From the NCBI GenBank assembly GCA_963995505.1, contig OZ023186.1, positions 12,717,570-12,781,569 on the forward strand: a stretch of DNA of 64,000 nucleotides. The letters run 5' to 3'. The notes under the pieces are model-generated. The model had not been told where the DNA came from. It worked only from the letters and a program-made list of their open reading frames with translations, and made no database searches. A program made the translations under genes and the position numbers. How positions within the stretch are numbered: position 1 is the stretch's first letter; each line of letters starts with the position of its first letter. The DNA is from Hypericum androsaemum (Eukaryota; Streptophyta; Magnoliopsida; Malpighiales; Hypericaceae). Shown in pieces: positions 43,338-56,100 of this stretch.

Positions 43338-46300
43338 CCAATAAAATGCAAGAAAAGGTATGGAAAAGGTATGATAATGCAAGAAGAGGAAAGATAAAGC
43401 AAGAAAAGGCATCAAAAAGTCAAGAAAAGGAAACACAAGGCAAGGAAAAGGCTAGAAAATGTAAGATAAGGCGAGATACGGCAAGAAAAGGAAGGGAAAA
43501 GGCAAGAAAAAGAAAGACAAGGAAAGGAAAAGGCAAGAAAATGCAAGATAAGGCCAGATACGGCCAGAAAAGGAAAGGAAAAGGCGTTAAATGGCAAGAA
43601 AAGGAAAGAAAAGGCAAGAAAAATCTTGATAAGGCAAGAAAAAGCAAGATAAGGTAAGAAAAGGCAAGATAAGGAATGAAAAGTCAAGGAAAAGGCAAAA
43701 AAAGGCAAGATAAGGTAAGAAAAGGCATGGAAAAGGCATGAAAATGCAAGAAAAGGAAAGAAAAGGCAAGAAAAGGCAAGATAAGGCAAGAAAAGGAAAG
43801 TAAAGGCAAGAAAAGGTAAGCAAAGGGCAAGAAAAGGAAAGAAAAGGCTATAAAAAGAAAGAAAAGGCAAGAAAAAGGTATGAAAAGGCAAGATAAGGCA
43901 AGAAAAGGAAAGTAAAGGCAAGATAAGGTAAGGAAAGGGCAAGAAAAGGAAAGAAAAGGAAAGAAAAAGATAGAAAAGGAAAGAAAAGGCTATAAAAAGA
44001 AAGAAAAGGCAAGAAAAAGGTATGAAAAGGCAAGAAAAAGGAAAGAAAAGGCAAGAAAAGGAAAGAAAAGGCAGGGAAAAGGCATGAAAAGGCAAAAAAG
44101 GCAAAAAAAGGCAAGAAAAGGCTAGAATGGGAAATATAAGCCAAGATAAAGCAAGAAAAGTTAAGAAAAGGCAAGAAAAGGATAGAAAAGGCAAGGAAAA
44201 GGCCTGAAAAGGTAAGATAAGGCAAGAAAAGGCAAGGAAAAGGCATGTAAAGGCAAGAAAAGGAAAATAAAGGTCAAGATAAGGCATGAAAAGGAAAGAT
44301 AAGGAAAGAAAAGGCAAGAAAAGGAAAGATAAGGAATGAAAAGGAAAGAAAAGGCAAGGAAAAGGCATAAAAAGGCAAGAAAAGGCTTGAAAAGGTAAGA
44401 AAAGGCAAGATAAGGCAAGAAAAGGCAACAAAAGGATAGAAAAGGCAAGAAAAGGCAAGATAAGGCAAGAAAAGGAAATAACAGGCATTGAAAAGGCAAG
44501 AAAAGAAAATAACAGGCATTGAAAAGGCAAGAAAAGGCAAGAAAAGGAATGAAAAGGGAAGGAAAAGGCAATATAAGACACGAGAAGGCAAGGAAAAGGC
44601 AATATAAGATAAGAAAAGGCAAGGAAAAGGCATGAAAAGGCAAGAAAAGGAAAGAAATGGCAAGAAAAGGGCAAGAAAAGGCAAGATAAGTAAAGACAAG
44701 GCAAGAAAAGGATATAAAAGGAAAGAAAAGGCAAGGAAAAGGAATGAAAAGGAAAAAAAGGAGAGAAAAAGCAAGAAAAGGCAAGGAAAGGCAAGAAAAA
44801 GGCATGAAAAGGCAAGATAAGGTAAGAAAAGTCAAGAAAAGTCAAGAAAAGGTAAAATAAGGCAAGAAAAGGATAGAAAAGTAAAGATATGGCAAGAAAA
44901 GACATGAAATGGCAAGAAAAGGAAAGAAAAGGCAATCAAAAGCCAAGAATATGCAAGATAAGGCAAGATACGACAAGAAAAGGAAAGGAAAAAGGCATGA
45001 AAAGGACAGAAAAGGCTTGATAAGGCAAGAAAAGACAAGATAAGGTAAGAAAAGGCAAGATATGGAATGCAAAGGAAAGAAAAGGCAGGAAAAGGCAGGA
45101 AAATGCAAGAAAAGGCAAGAAAAGAAAAGATAAGGCAAGAAAAGGCATGAAAAGGCAAGAAAAAGAAAGAAAAGGAATGGAAAAGGCAAGAAAATGCAAG
45201 ATCAGGCAAGATACGATAAGAAAAGGAAAGGAAAAGGCATGAAAAGCTAAGAAAAGGCAAGATAGGGTAAGAAAAGGCAGGAAAAGAATAGAAAAGGCAA
45301 GGAAAAGGCAAGATAAGGGAAGAAAAGGAATGTAAAGGCAAGAAAAAGAAAGATAAGGCAAGAAAAGGAAAGAAAAGGCAAGTCAAGGAAAAGGCAAGAA
45401 AATGTAAGATAAGGCAAGATACGGCAAGAAAAGGAAAGGAAAAGGCATGAAAAGGCAAGAAAACGAAAGAAAAGGCTTGATAAGGCAAGAAAAGGGAAGA
45501 TAAGGCAAGAAAATGCAAGATAAGGAATGAAAAGACAAGATAAGCCAAGAAAAGTAAAGAAAAGGCAAGAAAAGGATTGAAAAGGCAAGAAAAGACAAGA
45601 TAAGGAATGAAAAGGCAAGATAAGGTAAGAAAAGGCAGGAAAGGGATAGAAAAGGCAAGGAAAAGGCAAGATAAGGGAAGAAAAGGAATGTAAAGGCAAG
45701 AAAAAGAAAGATAAGTCAAGAAAAGGAAAGAAAAGGCAAGAAAAGGAAAGAAAAGGCAAGGAAAAGGCAAGAAAATTTAAGATAAGGCAAGATACGGCGA
45801 GAAAAGGAAAGGAAAAGGCATGAAAAGGCAAGAAAAGGAAAGAAAAGGGTTGATAAGGCAAGAAAAGGGAAGATAAGGCAAGAAAATGCAAGATAAGGAA
45901 TGAAAAGACAAGATAAGCTAAGAAAAGGAAAGAAAAGGAAAGAAAAGGATTGATAAGGCAAGAAAAGACAAGATAAGGAATGATAAGGCAAGATAAGGTA
46001 AGAATAGGTAAAAAAAGGCATGAAAAGTCATGAAAAGGCAAGAAAGCGCAAGAAAAGGCAAGATAAGGTAAGAAAAGACAAGGAAAGGTAAGATAAGGTA
46101 AGAGAAGGAAAGAGAAGGCAAGGAAAAGGCAAGATAAGGCAAGAAAAGGCAAGGAAAAGTCATAAAAAGAAAAGAAAAGGCAAGAAAAGGGCAAGATAAG
46201 GCAAGATAAGGCTAGAAAAGAAAAGATAAGGCAAGATAAGGCCAAAAAAAGATAGATAAGGAAAGAAAAGGCAAGGAAAGAGCAAGAAAAGGAAAGAAAA

Positions 46301-49300
46301 GCCAATAAAATGCAAGAAAAGGCATGGAAAAGGCATGATAAGGCAAGAAGAGGAAAGATAAGCCATGAAAAGGAAAGAAAAGTAAAGATAAGGGAAGGAA
46401 AAGGCAAGAAAAGGCATGGAAAAGGCATGGAAAAGGCATGATAAGGCATGATAAGGCAAGAAGAGGAAAGATAAGGCAAGAAAAGGCATGAAAAGGCAAG
46501 AAAATGAAAGAGAAGGCAAGGAAAAGTCAAGAAAATGCAAGATAAGGCAAGATATGACAAGAAAAGGAAAGATAAGGAAAGATATGGCAAGATAAGGTAA
46601 GAAAAGGCAAGATAAGGAATGAAAGGCAAGGAAAAGGCAAAAAAGGCAAGATAAGGTAAGAAAAGGCAAGGAAAAGGCATAAAAATGCAAGAAACGGAAA
46701 GAAAAGGGAAGAAAAAGGCAAGAAATGATAAGAAAAGGCAAGATAAGGCAAGAAAAGGAAAGAAAAGGCAAGAAAACGTAAGGAAAGGTCAAGAAAAGGA
46801 AAGAAAAGGCATTAAAAAGAAAGAAAAGGCAAGGAAAAGGTATGAAAAGGCAAAAAAAGGAAAGAAAAGGCAAGAAAAGGAAAGAAAAGGCAAGGAAAAG
46901 GCATGCAAAGGCTAGAAAAGGCAAAAAAAGGCAAAAAGGCAAAAAAAAGTCAAGAAAAGGGAAGAAAAGGAAAGGTAAGGAAAGATAAGGCAAGATAAAG
47001 CAAGAAAAGGTAAGAAAAGGCAAGAAAAGGAAAGAAAATGCAAGGAAAAGGCCAGATAAGGCAAGAAAAGGCAAGGAAAAGGTATGAAAAGGCAAAAAAA
47101 AGGAAAGAAAAGGTAAGAAAAGGTAAAAAAAGGCAAGATAAGGCATGAAAAGGAAAGATAAGGAAAGAAAAGGCAAGAAAAGGCAAAATAAGGAATGAAA
47201 AGGAAAGAAAAGGCAAGGAAAAGGCTTAAAAAGGCAAGAAAAGGCATGAAAAGGTAAGAAAAGGCAAGATAAGGCAAGAAAAGAATAGAAAAGGCAAGAT
47301 AAGGCAAGAAAAGGAAAGAAAAGGCATTGAAAAGGCAAGAAAAGGAAAGATAAGGCAAGAAAAGGCAAGGAAAAGGCAAAATGAGGAATGAAAAGGACAG
47401 AAAAGGCAAAGAAAAGGCAAGAAAAGGCATGAAAAGGTAAGAAAAGGCAAGATAAGGCAAAAAAAGGCAAGAAAAGGATAGAAAAGGCAAGATAAGGCAA
47501 GAAAAGGCAAGATAAGGCAAGAAAAGGAAAGAAAAGGCATTGAAAAGGCAAGAAAAGGTAAGAAAAGGCAAGATAAGGATAGAAAAGGAAAGAAAAGGTA
47601 AGAAAAGGCAAGAAAAGGATAGAAAAGGCAAGAAAAGGAAAGATATGGCAAAAAAAGACATGAAAAGGCAAGAAAAGGAAAGAAAAGGCAATGAAAAGGC
47701 AAGAAAATGCAAGATAAGGCAAGATACGACAAGAAAAGGCTTGATAAGGCAAGAAAAGGGAAGATAAGGTAAGAAAAGGAAAGAAAAGGCTTGATAAGGC
47801 AAGAAAAGGGAAGATAAGGCTTGACAAGGCAAGAAAAGGAAAGAAAAGGAAAGAAAAGGCTTGATAAGGCAAGAAAAGGGAAGATAAGGTAAGAAAAGGC
47901 AAGATAAGGAATGCAAAGGCAAGAAAAGGTAGGAAAAGGAAAGAAAAGGCAAGAAAAGGCATGGAAAATACATAAAAAGGCAAGAAAAGGAAAGATAAGG
48001 CAAGAAAAGGCATGAAAAGGCAAGAAAAAGAAAGAAAAGGCAAGGAAAAGGCAAGAAAATGTAAGATAAGGCAAGATGCGACACGAAAAGGAAAGGAAAA
48101 GGCATGAAAAGGCAAGAAATTTCTAGAAAAGGCTTGATAAGGCAAGAAAAGGGAAGATACGTTAAGAAAAGGAAAGATAAGGAATGAAAAGGCAAGATAA
48201 GGCAAGAAAAGGCAATAAAAGGCATGAATCGGCAAGAAAGAGCAAGAAAAGGCAAGATAAGGAAAGAAAAGTCAAAAAAAGGCTAGAAAAGGCAAGGAAA
48301 AGGAATGAAAAGGGAAGAAAAGGAAATATAAGGCAAGAAAAGGAATGAAAAGGCAAGATAAGGTAAGAAAAGGCAGGAAAAGGAAAGAAAAGGCAAGGAA
48401 AAGGCAAGATAAGGGAAGAAAAGGAATGTAAAGGCAAGAAAAAGAAAGATAAGGCAAGAAAAGGAAAGAAATGGCAAGGAAAAGACTAGAAAATGCAAGA
48501 TAAGGAATGAAAAGACAAGATAAGCCAAGAAAAGGAACGAAAAGGCAAGAAAAGGATTGATAAGGCAAGAAAAGGGAAGATAAGGCAAGAAAAGACAAGA
48601 TAAGGAATGAAAAGGCAAGATAAGGTAAGAATAGGTAAAAAAAAAAGGCATGAAAAGGCAAGAAAGGGCAAGAAAAGACAAGATAAGGTAAGAAAAGACA
48701 AGAAAAGGTAAGATAAGGCAAGAGAAGGAGAGAGAAGGCAAGGAAAAGGCAAGATAAGGCAAGAAAAGGCAAGGAAAAAGCATAAAAAGAAAAGAAAATG
48801 CAAGAAAGAGGCAAGAAAAGGCAAGATAAGGCCAGAAAAGGAAAGATAAGGAAAGAAAAGGAAAGATAAGGCCAAAAAAGGAAAGATAAGGAAAGAAAAG
48901 GCAAGGAAAGAGCAAGAAAAGGAAAGAAAAGCCAGTAAAATGTAAGTAAAGGCATGGAAAAGGCATGATAAGGCAAGAAGAGGAAAGATAAGTCATGAAA
49001 AGGCAAGAAGAGGAAAGACAAGGCAAGGAAAAGGCAAGAAAATGCAAGATAAGGCAAGATATGACAAGAAAAGGAAAGATAAGGAAAGATAAAGGAAGAT
49101 AAGGCAAGATAAGGTAAGAAAATGCAAGATAAGGAATGAAAAGGCAAGGAAAAGGCAAGATAAGGCAACAAAGGCAAGGGAAAGGCATAAAAATGCAAGA
49201 AACAGAAAGAAAAGGGAAGAAAAGGGCAAGAAATGGTAAGAAAATGCAAGATAAGGCAAGAAAAGGAAAGAAAAGGCAAGAAAAGGTAAGGAAAGGGCAA

Positions 49301-51149
49301 GAAAAGTAAAGAAAAGGCAATAAAAAGAAAGAAAAGGCAAGGAAAAGGTATGAAAAGGCAAGAAAAGGAAAGAAAAGGCAAGGAAAAGGCATGAAAAGGC
49401 AAAAAAAAGTCAAGAAAAGGTAAGAAAAGGAAAGATAAGGAATGATAAGGCAAGATAATGCATGAAAAGGTAAGAAAAGGCAAGAAAAGGAAAGAAAACG
49501 CAAGGAAAAGGCCAGAAAAGGCAAGATAAGGCAAGAAAAGGAAAGAAAAGGCAAGAAAAGGTCAAGAAAAGGTAAGAAAAGGCAAGATAAGGCAAGATAA
49601 GGAATGAAAAGGAAAGAAAAGGCAAGGAAAAGGCATAAAAAGGGAAGAAAAGGCATGAAAAGGTAAGAAAAGGCAAGATAAGGCAAGAAAAGAATAGAAA
49701 AGGCAAGATAAGGCAAGAAAAGGAAGGAAAAGGCATTGAAAAGGCAAGAAAAGGAAAGATAAGGTAAGAAAAGGCAAGAAAAGACAATATAAGATAAGAA
49801 AAGAAAAGGCAAGGAAAAGGAAATATGAGGAATGAAAAGGAAAGAAAAGGCAAGGAAAAGGCAAGAAAAGGCTTGAAAAGGTAAGAAAAGGCAAGGAAAA
49901 GGCAATATGAGGAATGAAAGGAAAGAGAAGGCAAGGAAAAGGCAAGAAAAGGCATGAAAAGGTAAGAAAAAGCAAGAAAAGGCAAGAAAAGGATAGAAAA
50001 GGCATGATAAGGCAAGAAAAGGCAAGATAAGGCAAGATAAGTAAAGAAAAGGCCATAAAAAGGCAAGAAAAGGTAAGAAAAGGAAAGATAAGGATAGAAA
50101 AGGTAAGAAAAGGCAAGAAAAGGATAGAAAATGAAAGAAAAGGCAAGGAAAGGCAAGGAAAAGGAATGAAAAGGAAAAAAAAGGAAAGAAAAAGCAAGAA
50201 ATGGCAAGGAAAGGCAAGCAAAAGGCATGAAAAGAAAAGCAAAGTAAAAAAAAGGTAAAAAAAAGGCAAGATAAGGCAAGAAAAGAAAAGAAATGGCAAG
50301 ATAAGGCAAGATAAGGCAAGAAAAGGAAAGAAAAGGTATGGAAAAGGCATGAAAAGAAAAGATATGGCAAGAAAAGGCAAGAAAATGCAAGATAAGGCAA
50401 GATACGACAAGAAAAGGAAAGGAAAAGGCATGAAAAGGGAAGATAAGGTAAGAAAAGGCAAGATAAGGAATGCAAAGGCAAGAAAAGGCAGGAAAAGGAA
50501 AGAAAAGGCTAGATAAGGCAAGAGAAGGTAAGAGAAGGCAAGATAAGGCAAGAAAAGGAAAGAAAAGGCATGGAAAATGCATGAAAAGGCAAGAAAAGAA
50601 AAGATAAGACAAGAAAAGGCATGAAAAGGTAAGAAAAGGAAAGAAAAGGCAAAGAAAAGGCAAGAAAATGCAAGATAAGGCAAGATACGACAAGAAAAGG
50701 AAAGAAAAAGGCATGAAAAGGCAAGAAAAGGAAAGAAAAGGCTTGATAAGGCAAGAAAAGGGAAGATAAGGTAAGAAAAGGCAAGATAAGGAATGCAAAG
50801 GCAAGATAAGGCAGAAAAAGGAAAGAAAAGGCTAGATAAGGCAAGACAAGGTAAGATAAGGCAAGAAAAGGAAAGAAAAGGCATGGAAAATGCATGAAAA
50901 GGCAAGAAAAGGAAAGATAAGGCAAGAAAAGGCATGAAAAGGCAAGAAAAGGAAATAAAAGGCAAGGAAAAGGCAAGAAAATGCAAGATAAGGCAAGATA
51001 CGACAAGAAAAGGAAAGGAAAAGGCATGAAAAGGCAAAAAAAGGAAAGAAAAGGCTAGAAAAGGCTTGCTGAGGCAAGAAAAGGGAAGATAAGGTAAGAA
51101 AATGAAAGATAAAGAATGAAAAGGCAAAATAAGGCAAGAAAAGGCATGA

Positions 51150-53117
51150 ATCGGCAAGAAAGAGCAAGAAAAGGCAAGAAAAGGCAAGATAAGGAAAGAA
51201 AAGTCAAAAAAAGGCTTGAAAAGGCATGGAAAAGGAATTAAAAGTGAAGAAAAGGAAATATAAGGCAAGAAAAGGAATGAAAAGGAAAGATAAGGCAAGA
51301 AAAGGCAAGAAAAGAAAAGAAAAGGCAAGGAAAAGGCATGATAAGGCAAGAAAAGGCATGGAAAAGGCATGAAAAGGTAAGAAAAGGATAGAAAACGTCA
51401 AGAAAAGGTAAGAAAAGGAAAGATAAGTCAAGGAAAAGGCAAGATAAGGCAAGAAAAGGATAGAAAAGGCAAGAAAAGGCAAAGAAAGGGCACAAAAAGG
51501 AAAGAAAAGTCAATAAAAAGAAAGAAAAGGCAAGGAAAAGGAATGAAAAGGAAAAAAAGGATAGAAAAGGCAAGAACAGGAAAGTTAAGGCAAGAAAAGG
51601 CATGAAAAGGTAAGAAAAGGAAAGAAAAGGTAAGATAAGGCAAGATAAAGTAAGACAAGGCAAGAAAAGGCAATAAAAGATAAGAAAAGGAAAGAAAAGC
51701 CAAGAAAGATAAGGCATGAAAAGGCATAGAAAAGGCATGAAAAGGCAAGAAAAGGAAAGACAAGGCAAGAAAAGGTATGAAAAGGTAAGAAAAGGAAAGA
51801 CAAGGCTAGAAAAGGCAAGAAAAGGAAAGAAAAGGCTAGGAGAAGGCAAAAAAATGCAAGATAAGGCAAGATACGGCAAGAAAAGAAAAGGAAAAGGCAA
51901 GAAAAGGCATGAAAAGGTAAGAAAAGGCAAGAAAAGGATAGAAAAGGCAAGATAAGGCAAGAAAAGAAAAGAAAAGACATTGAAAAGGCAAGAAAAGGAA
52001 AGATAAGGCAAGAAATGGCAAGAAAAGGCAATATAAGACAAGAAAAGGCAAGGAAAAGGCAATATAGGCAAGGAAAAGGCAAGGAAAGGCATGAAAAGGC
52101 AAGAAAAGGTAAGAAAAGGCAAGAAAAGGATAGAAAAGGCAAGATAAGGCAAGAAAAGTCAAGATAAGGCAAGAAAAGGAAAGAAAAGGCATTGAAAAGG
52201 CAAGAAAAGGTAAGAAAAGGCAAGAAAATGCAAGAAAAAGGCAAGAAAAGGCAAGATAAGGACAGAAAAGGAAAGAAAAGGCAAGAAAAGGCAAGAAAAG
52301 GATAGAAAAGGAAAGAAAAGGCAAGAAAAGGCAAGGAAAAGGAATGAAAAGGAAAAAAGTGGAAAGAAAAAGCAAGAAAAGGAAGGGAAAGGCAAGGAAA
52401 AGGCAAGCAAAGTCAAAAAAGGTAAGAAAAGGCAAGATAAGGCAAGAAAAGGCAAGAAAAGAAAAGAAAAGGCAAGATAAGGCAAGAAAAGGCAAGATAA
52501 GGCAAGAAAAGGAAAGAAAAGGCAAGAAAAGGTATGGAAAAGGCATGAAAAGGCAAAAAGAGGAAAAAAAAAGCAAGAAAAGGCAAGAAAAGGCAAGGAA
52601 AAGGCATGAAAAGGTAAGCAAAGTCAAAAAAGGTGAGAAAAGGTAAGATAAGGCAAGAAAAGAAAAGATAAGGTAAGATAAGGCAAGATAAGGCAAGAAA
52701 AGGATAGAAAAGGCAAGAAAAGGTATGGAAAAGGCATGAAAAGGAAAGATATGGAAAGAAAAGGCATGAAAAGGCAAGAAAGGGCAAGAAAATACAATAA
52801 AAGGTAAGAAAAGGCAAGGAAAAGGCAAGATAAGGCAAGGAAAAGGCATAAAAAGGAAAGAAATGGAAAGAAAAGGCAAGAGAAGGAAAGAAAAGGCAAG
52901 GAAAAGGCAAGATAAGGCAAGAAAAGGCAAGAAAAGGTATGAAAAGGCTAGAAAAAGAAAGAAAAGGCAAGAAAAGGGGAAGAAAAGTTAAGAAATGGCA
53001 AGATAAGCTAGAAAAGGAAAGATAAGGAATGAAAAGGAAAGATAAGGCCAAAAAAGGAAAGATAAGGAAAGAAAAGGCAACAAAAGGCAAGGATAGAGCA
53101 AGAAAAGGAAAGAAAAG
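51150..53117 (+). repeat. Long-range satellite copy 2 (pairs with 41658-43337)
   Basis: Collinear with 41658-43337 at an offset of 9491-9492 bp over the first three markers. The offset then widens by about 290 bp, so one copy has gained or lost about 28 basic units. Confidence 0.8.
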
Positions 53118-56100
53118 CCAATAAAATGCAAGAAAAGGTATGGAAAAGGTATGATAATGCAAGAAGAGGAAAGATAAAGCAAGAAAAGGCTTCAAAAAGT
53201 CAAGAAAAGGAAAGACAAGGCAAGGAAAAGGCTAGAAAATGCAAGATAAGGCGAGATACGGCAAGAAAAGGAATGGAAAAGGCAAAAAAAGGAAAGACAA
53301 GGCAAGGAAAAGGTAAGAAAATGCAAGATAAGGCCAGATACGGCCAGAAAAGGAAAGGAAAAGGCGTGAAATGGCAAGAAAAAGAAAGAAAAGGCAAGAA
53401 AAATCTTGATAAGAAAAAGAAAGAAAAGGCAAGAAAAATCTTGATAAGGCAAGAAAAGGCAAGATAAGGTAAGAAAAGGCAAGATAAGGAATGAAAAGGT
53501 AAGGAAAAGGCAAAAAAAGGCAAGATAAGGTAAGAAAAGGCAAGGAAAAGGCATGAAAATGCAAGAAAAGGAAAGAAAAGGGAAGAAAAGGCAAGATAAG
53601 GCAAGAAAAGGAAAGTAAAGGCAAGAAAAGGTAAGGAAAGGGCAAGAAAAGGAAAGAAAAGGCTATAAAAAGAAAGAAAAGGCAAGAAAAAGGTATGAAA
53701 AGGCAAGATAAGGCAAGAAAAGGAAAGTAAAGGCAAGATAAGGTAAGGAAAGGGCAAGAAAAGGAAAGAAAAGGGTATAAAAAGAAAGAAAAGGCAAGAA
53801 AAAGGTATGAAAAGGCAAGAAAAAGGAAAGAAAAGGCAAGAAAAGGAAAGAAGAGGCAAGGAAAAGGCTTGAAAATGCAAAAAAGGCAAAAAAAAGGCAA
53901 GAAAAGGCAAGAAAGGGAAATATAAGCCAAGATATAGCAAGAAAAGGTAAGAAAAGGCAAGAAAAGGAAAGAAAAGGCAAGGAAAAGGCTTGAAAAGGTA
54001 AGATAAGGCAAGAAAAGGCATGAAAAAGCAAGAAAAGGAAACAAAAGGTCAAGAAAAGGTAAGAAAAGGCAAGATAAGGCATGAAAAGGAAAGATAAGGA
54101 AAGAAAAGGCAAGATAAGGAAAGAAAAGGCAAGGAAAAGGCATAAAAAGGCAAGAAAAGGCTTGAAAAGGTAAGAAAAGGCAAGAAAAGGCAACAAAAGG
54201 ATAGAAAAGGCAAGATAAGGCAAGAAAAGGCAAGATAAGGCAAGGAAAGGAAATAAAGGGCATTGAAAAGGCAAGAAAAGGCAAGAAAAGGAAAGAAAAG
54301 GAAAGGAAAGGAAATAGAAGACAAGAAAAGGCAAGGAAAAGGCAATATAAGATAAGAAAAGGCAAGGAAAAGGCATGAAAAGGCAAGAAAAGGAAAGAAA
54401 TGGTAAGAAAAGGGCAAGAAAAGGCAAGATAAGTAAAGACAAGGCAAGAAAAGGATATAAAAGGAAAGAAAAGGCAAGGAAAAGGAAAAAAAAGGAGAGA
54501 AAAAGCAAGGAAAGGCAAGAAAAAGGCATGAAAAGGCAAGCAAAGTCAAGAAAAGGTAAGAAAAGGCAAGATAAGGTAAGAAAAGGCAAGAAAAGGCAAG
54601 AAAAGTCAAGAAAAGGTAAAATAAGGCAAGAAAAGGATAGAAAAGGCAAGAAAAGTAAAGATATGGCAAGAAAAGACATGAAAAGGCAAGAAAAGGAAAG
54701 AAAAGGCAATGAAAAGGCAAGAATATGCAAGATAAGGCAAGATACGACAAGAAAAGGAAATGAAAAGGCATGAAAAGGATAGAAAAGGCTTGATAAGGCA
54801 AGAAAAGACAAGATAAGGTAAGAAAAGGCAAGATATGGAATGCAAAGGAAAGAAAAGGCAGGAAAAGGCAAGAAAAGGCAAGAAAAGAAAAGATAAGGCA
54901 AGAAAAGGCATGAAAAGGCAAGAAAAAGAAAGAAAAGGTAAGGAAAATGCAAGAAAATGCAAGATCAGGCAAGATACGATAAGAAAAGGAAAGGAAAAGG
55001 CATGAAAAGGTAAGAAAAGGCAAGATAGGGTAAGAAAAGGCAGGAAAAGAATAGAAAAGGCAAGGAAAAGGCAAGATAAGGGAAGAAAAGGAATGTAAAG
55101 GCAAGAAAAAGAAAGATAAGGAAAGAAAAGGAAAGAAAAGGCAAGGCAAGGAAAAGGCAAGAAAATGTAAGATACGGCAAGATACGGCAAGAAAAGGAAA
55201 GGAAAAGGCATGAAAAGGCAAGAAAATGAAAGAAAAGGCTTGATAAGGCAAGAAAAGGGAAGATAAGGCAAGAAAATGCAAGATAAGGAATGAAAAGACA
55301 AGATAAGCCAAAAAAAGGAAAGAAAAGGCAAGAAAAGGATTGATAAGGCAAGAAAAGACAAGATAAGGAATGAAAAGGCAAGATAAGGTAAGAAAAGGCA
55401 GGAAAAGGATAGAAAAGGCAAGGAAAAGGCAAGATAAGGGAAGAAAAGGAATGTAAAGGCAAGAAAAAGAAAGATAAGGCAAGAAAAGGAAAGAAAAAGG
55501 CAAGGAAAAGGTAAGAAAAGGAATGATATGGAAAGAAAAGGCATGAAAAGGCAAGAAAGGGCAAGAAAATACAATAAAAGGTAAGAAAAGGCAAGATAAG
55601 GCAAGGAAAAGGCATAAAAAGGAAAGAAATGGAAAGAAAAGGCAAGAGAAGGAAAGAAAAGACAAGATAAGGCAAGAAAAGGCAAGATAAGGTATGAAAA
55701 GGCTAGAAAAAGAAAGAAAAGGCAAGAAAAGGGCAAGAAAAGGTAAGAAACGGCAAGATAAGCTAGAAAAGGAAAGATAAGGAAAGAAAAGGCAAGACAA
55801 GGCCTAAAAAGGAAAGATAAGGAAAGAAAAGGCAAGAAAAGGCAAGGATAGAGCAAGAAAAGGAAAGAAAAGCCAATAAAATGCAAGAAAAGGTATGGAA
55901 AAGGTATGATAATGCAAGAAGAGGAAAGATAAAGCAAGAAAAGCCATCAAAAAGTCAAGAAAAGGAAAGACAAGGCAAGGAAAAGGCTAGAAAATGCAAG
56001 ATAAGGCGAGATACGGCAAGAAATGGAAAGGAAAAGGCAAGAAAAGGAAAGACAAGGCAAGGAAAAGGCAAGAAAATGGCAAGAAAAGTCAAGAAAAGGC

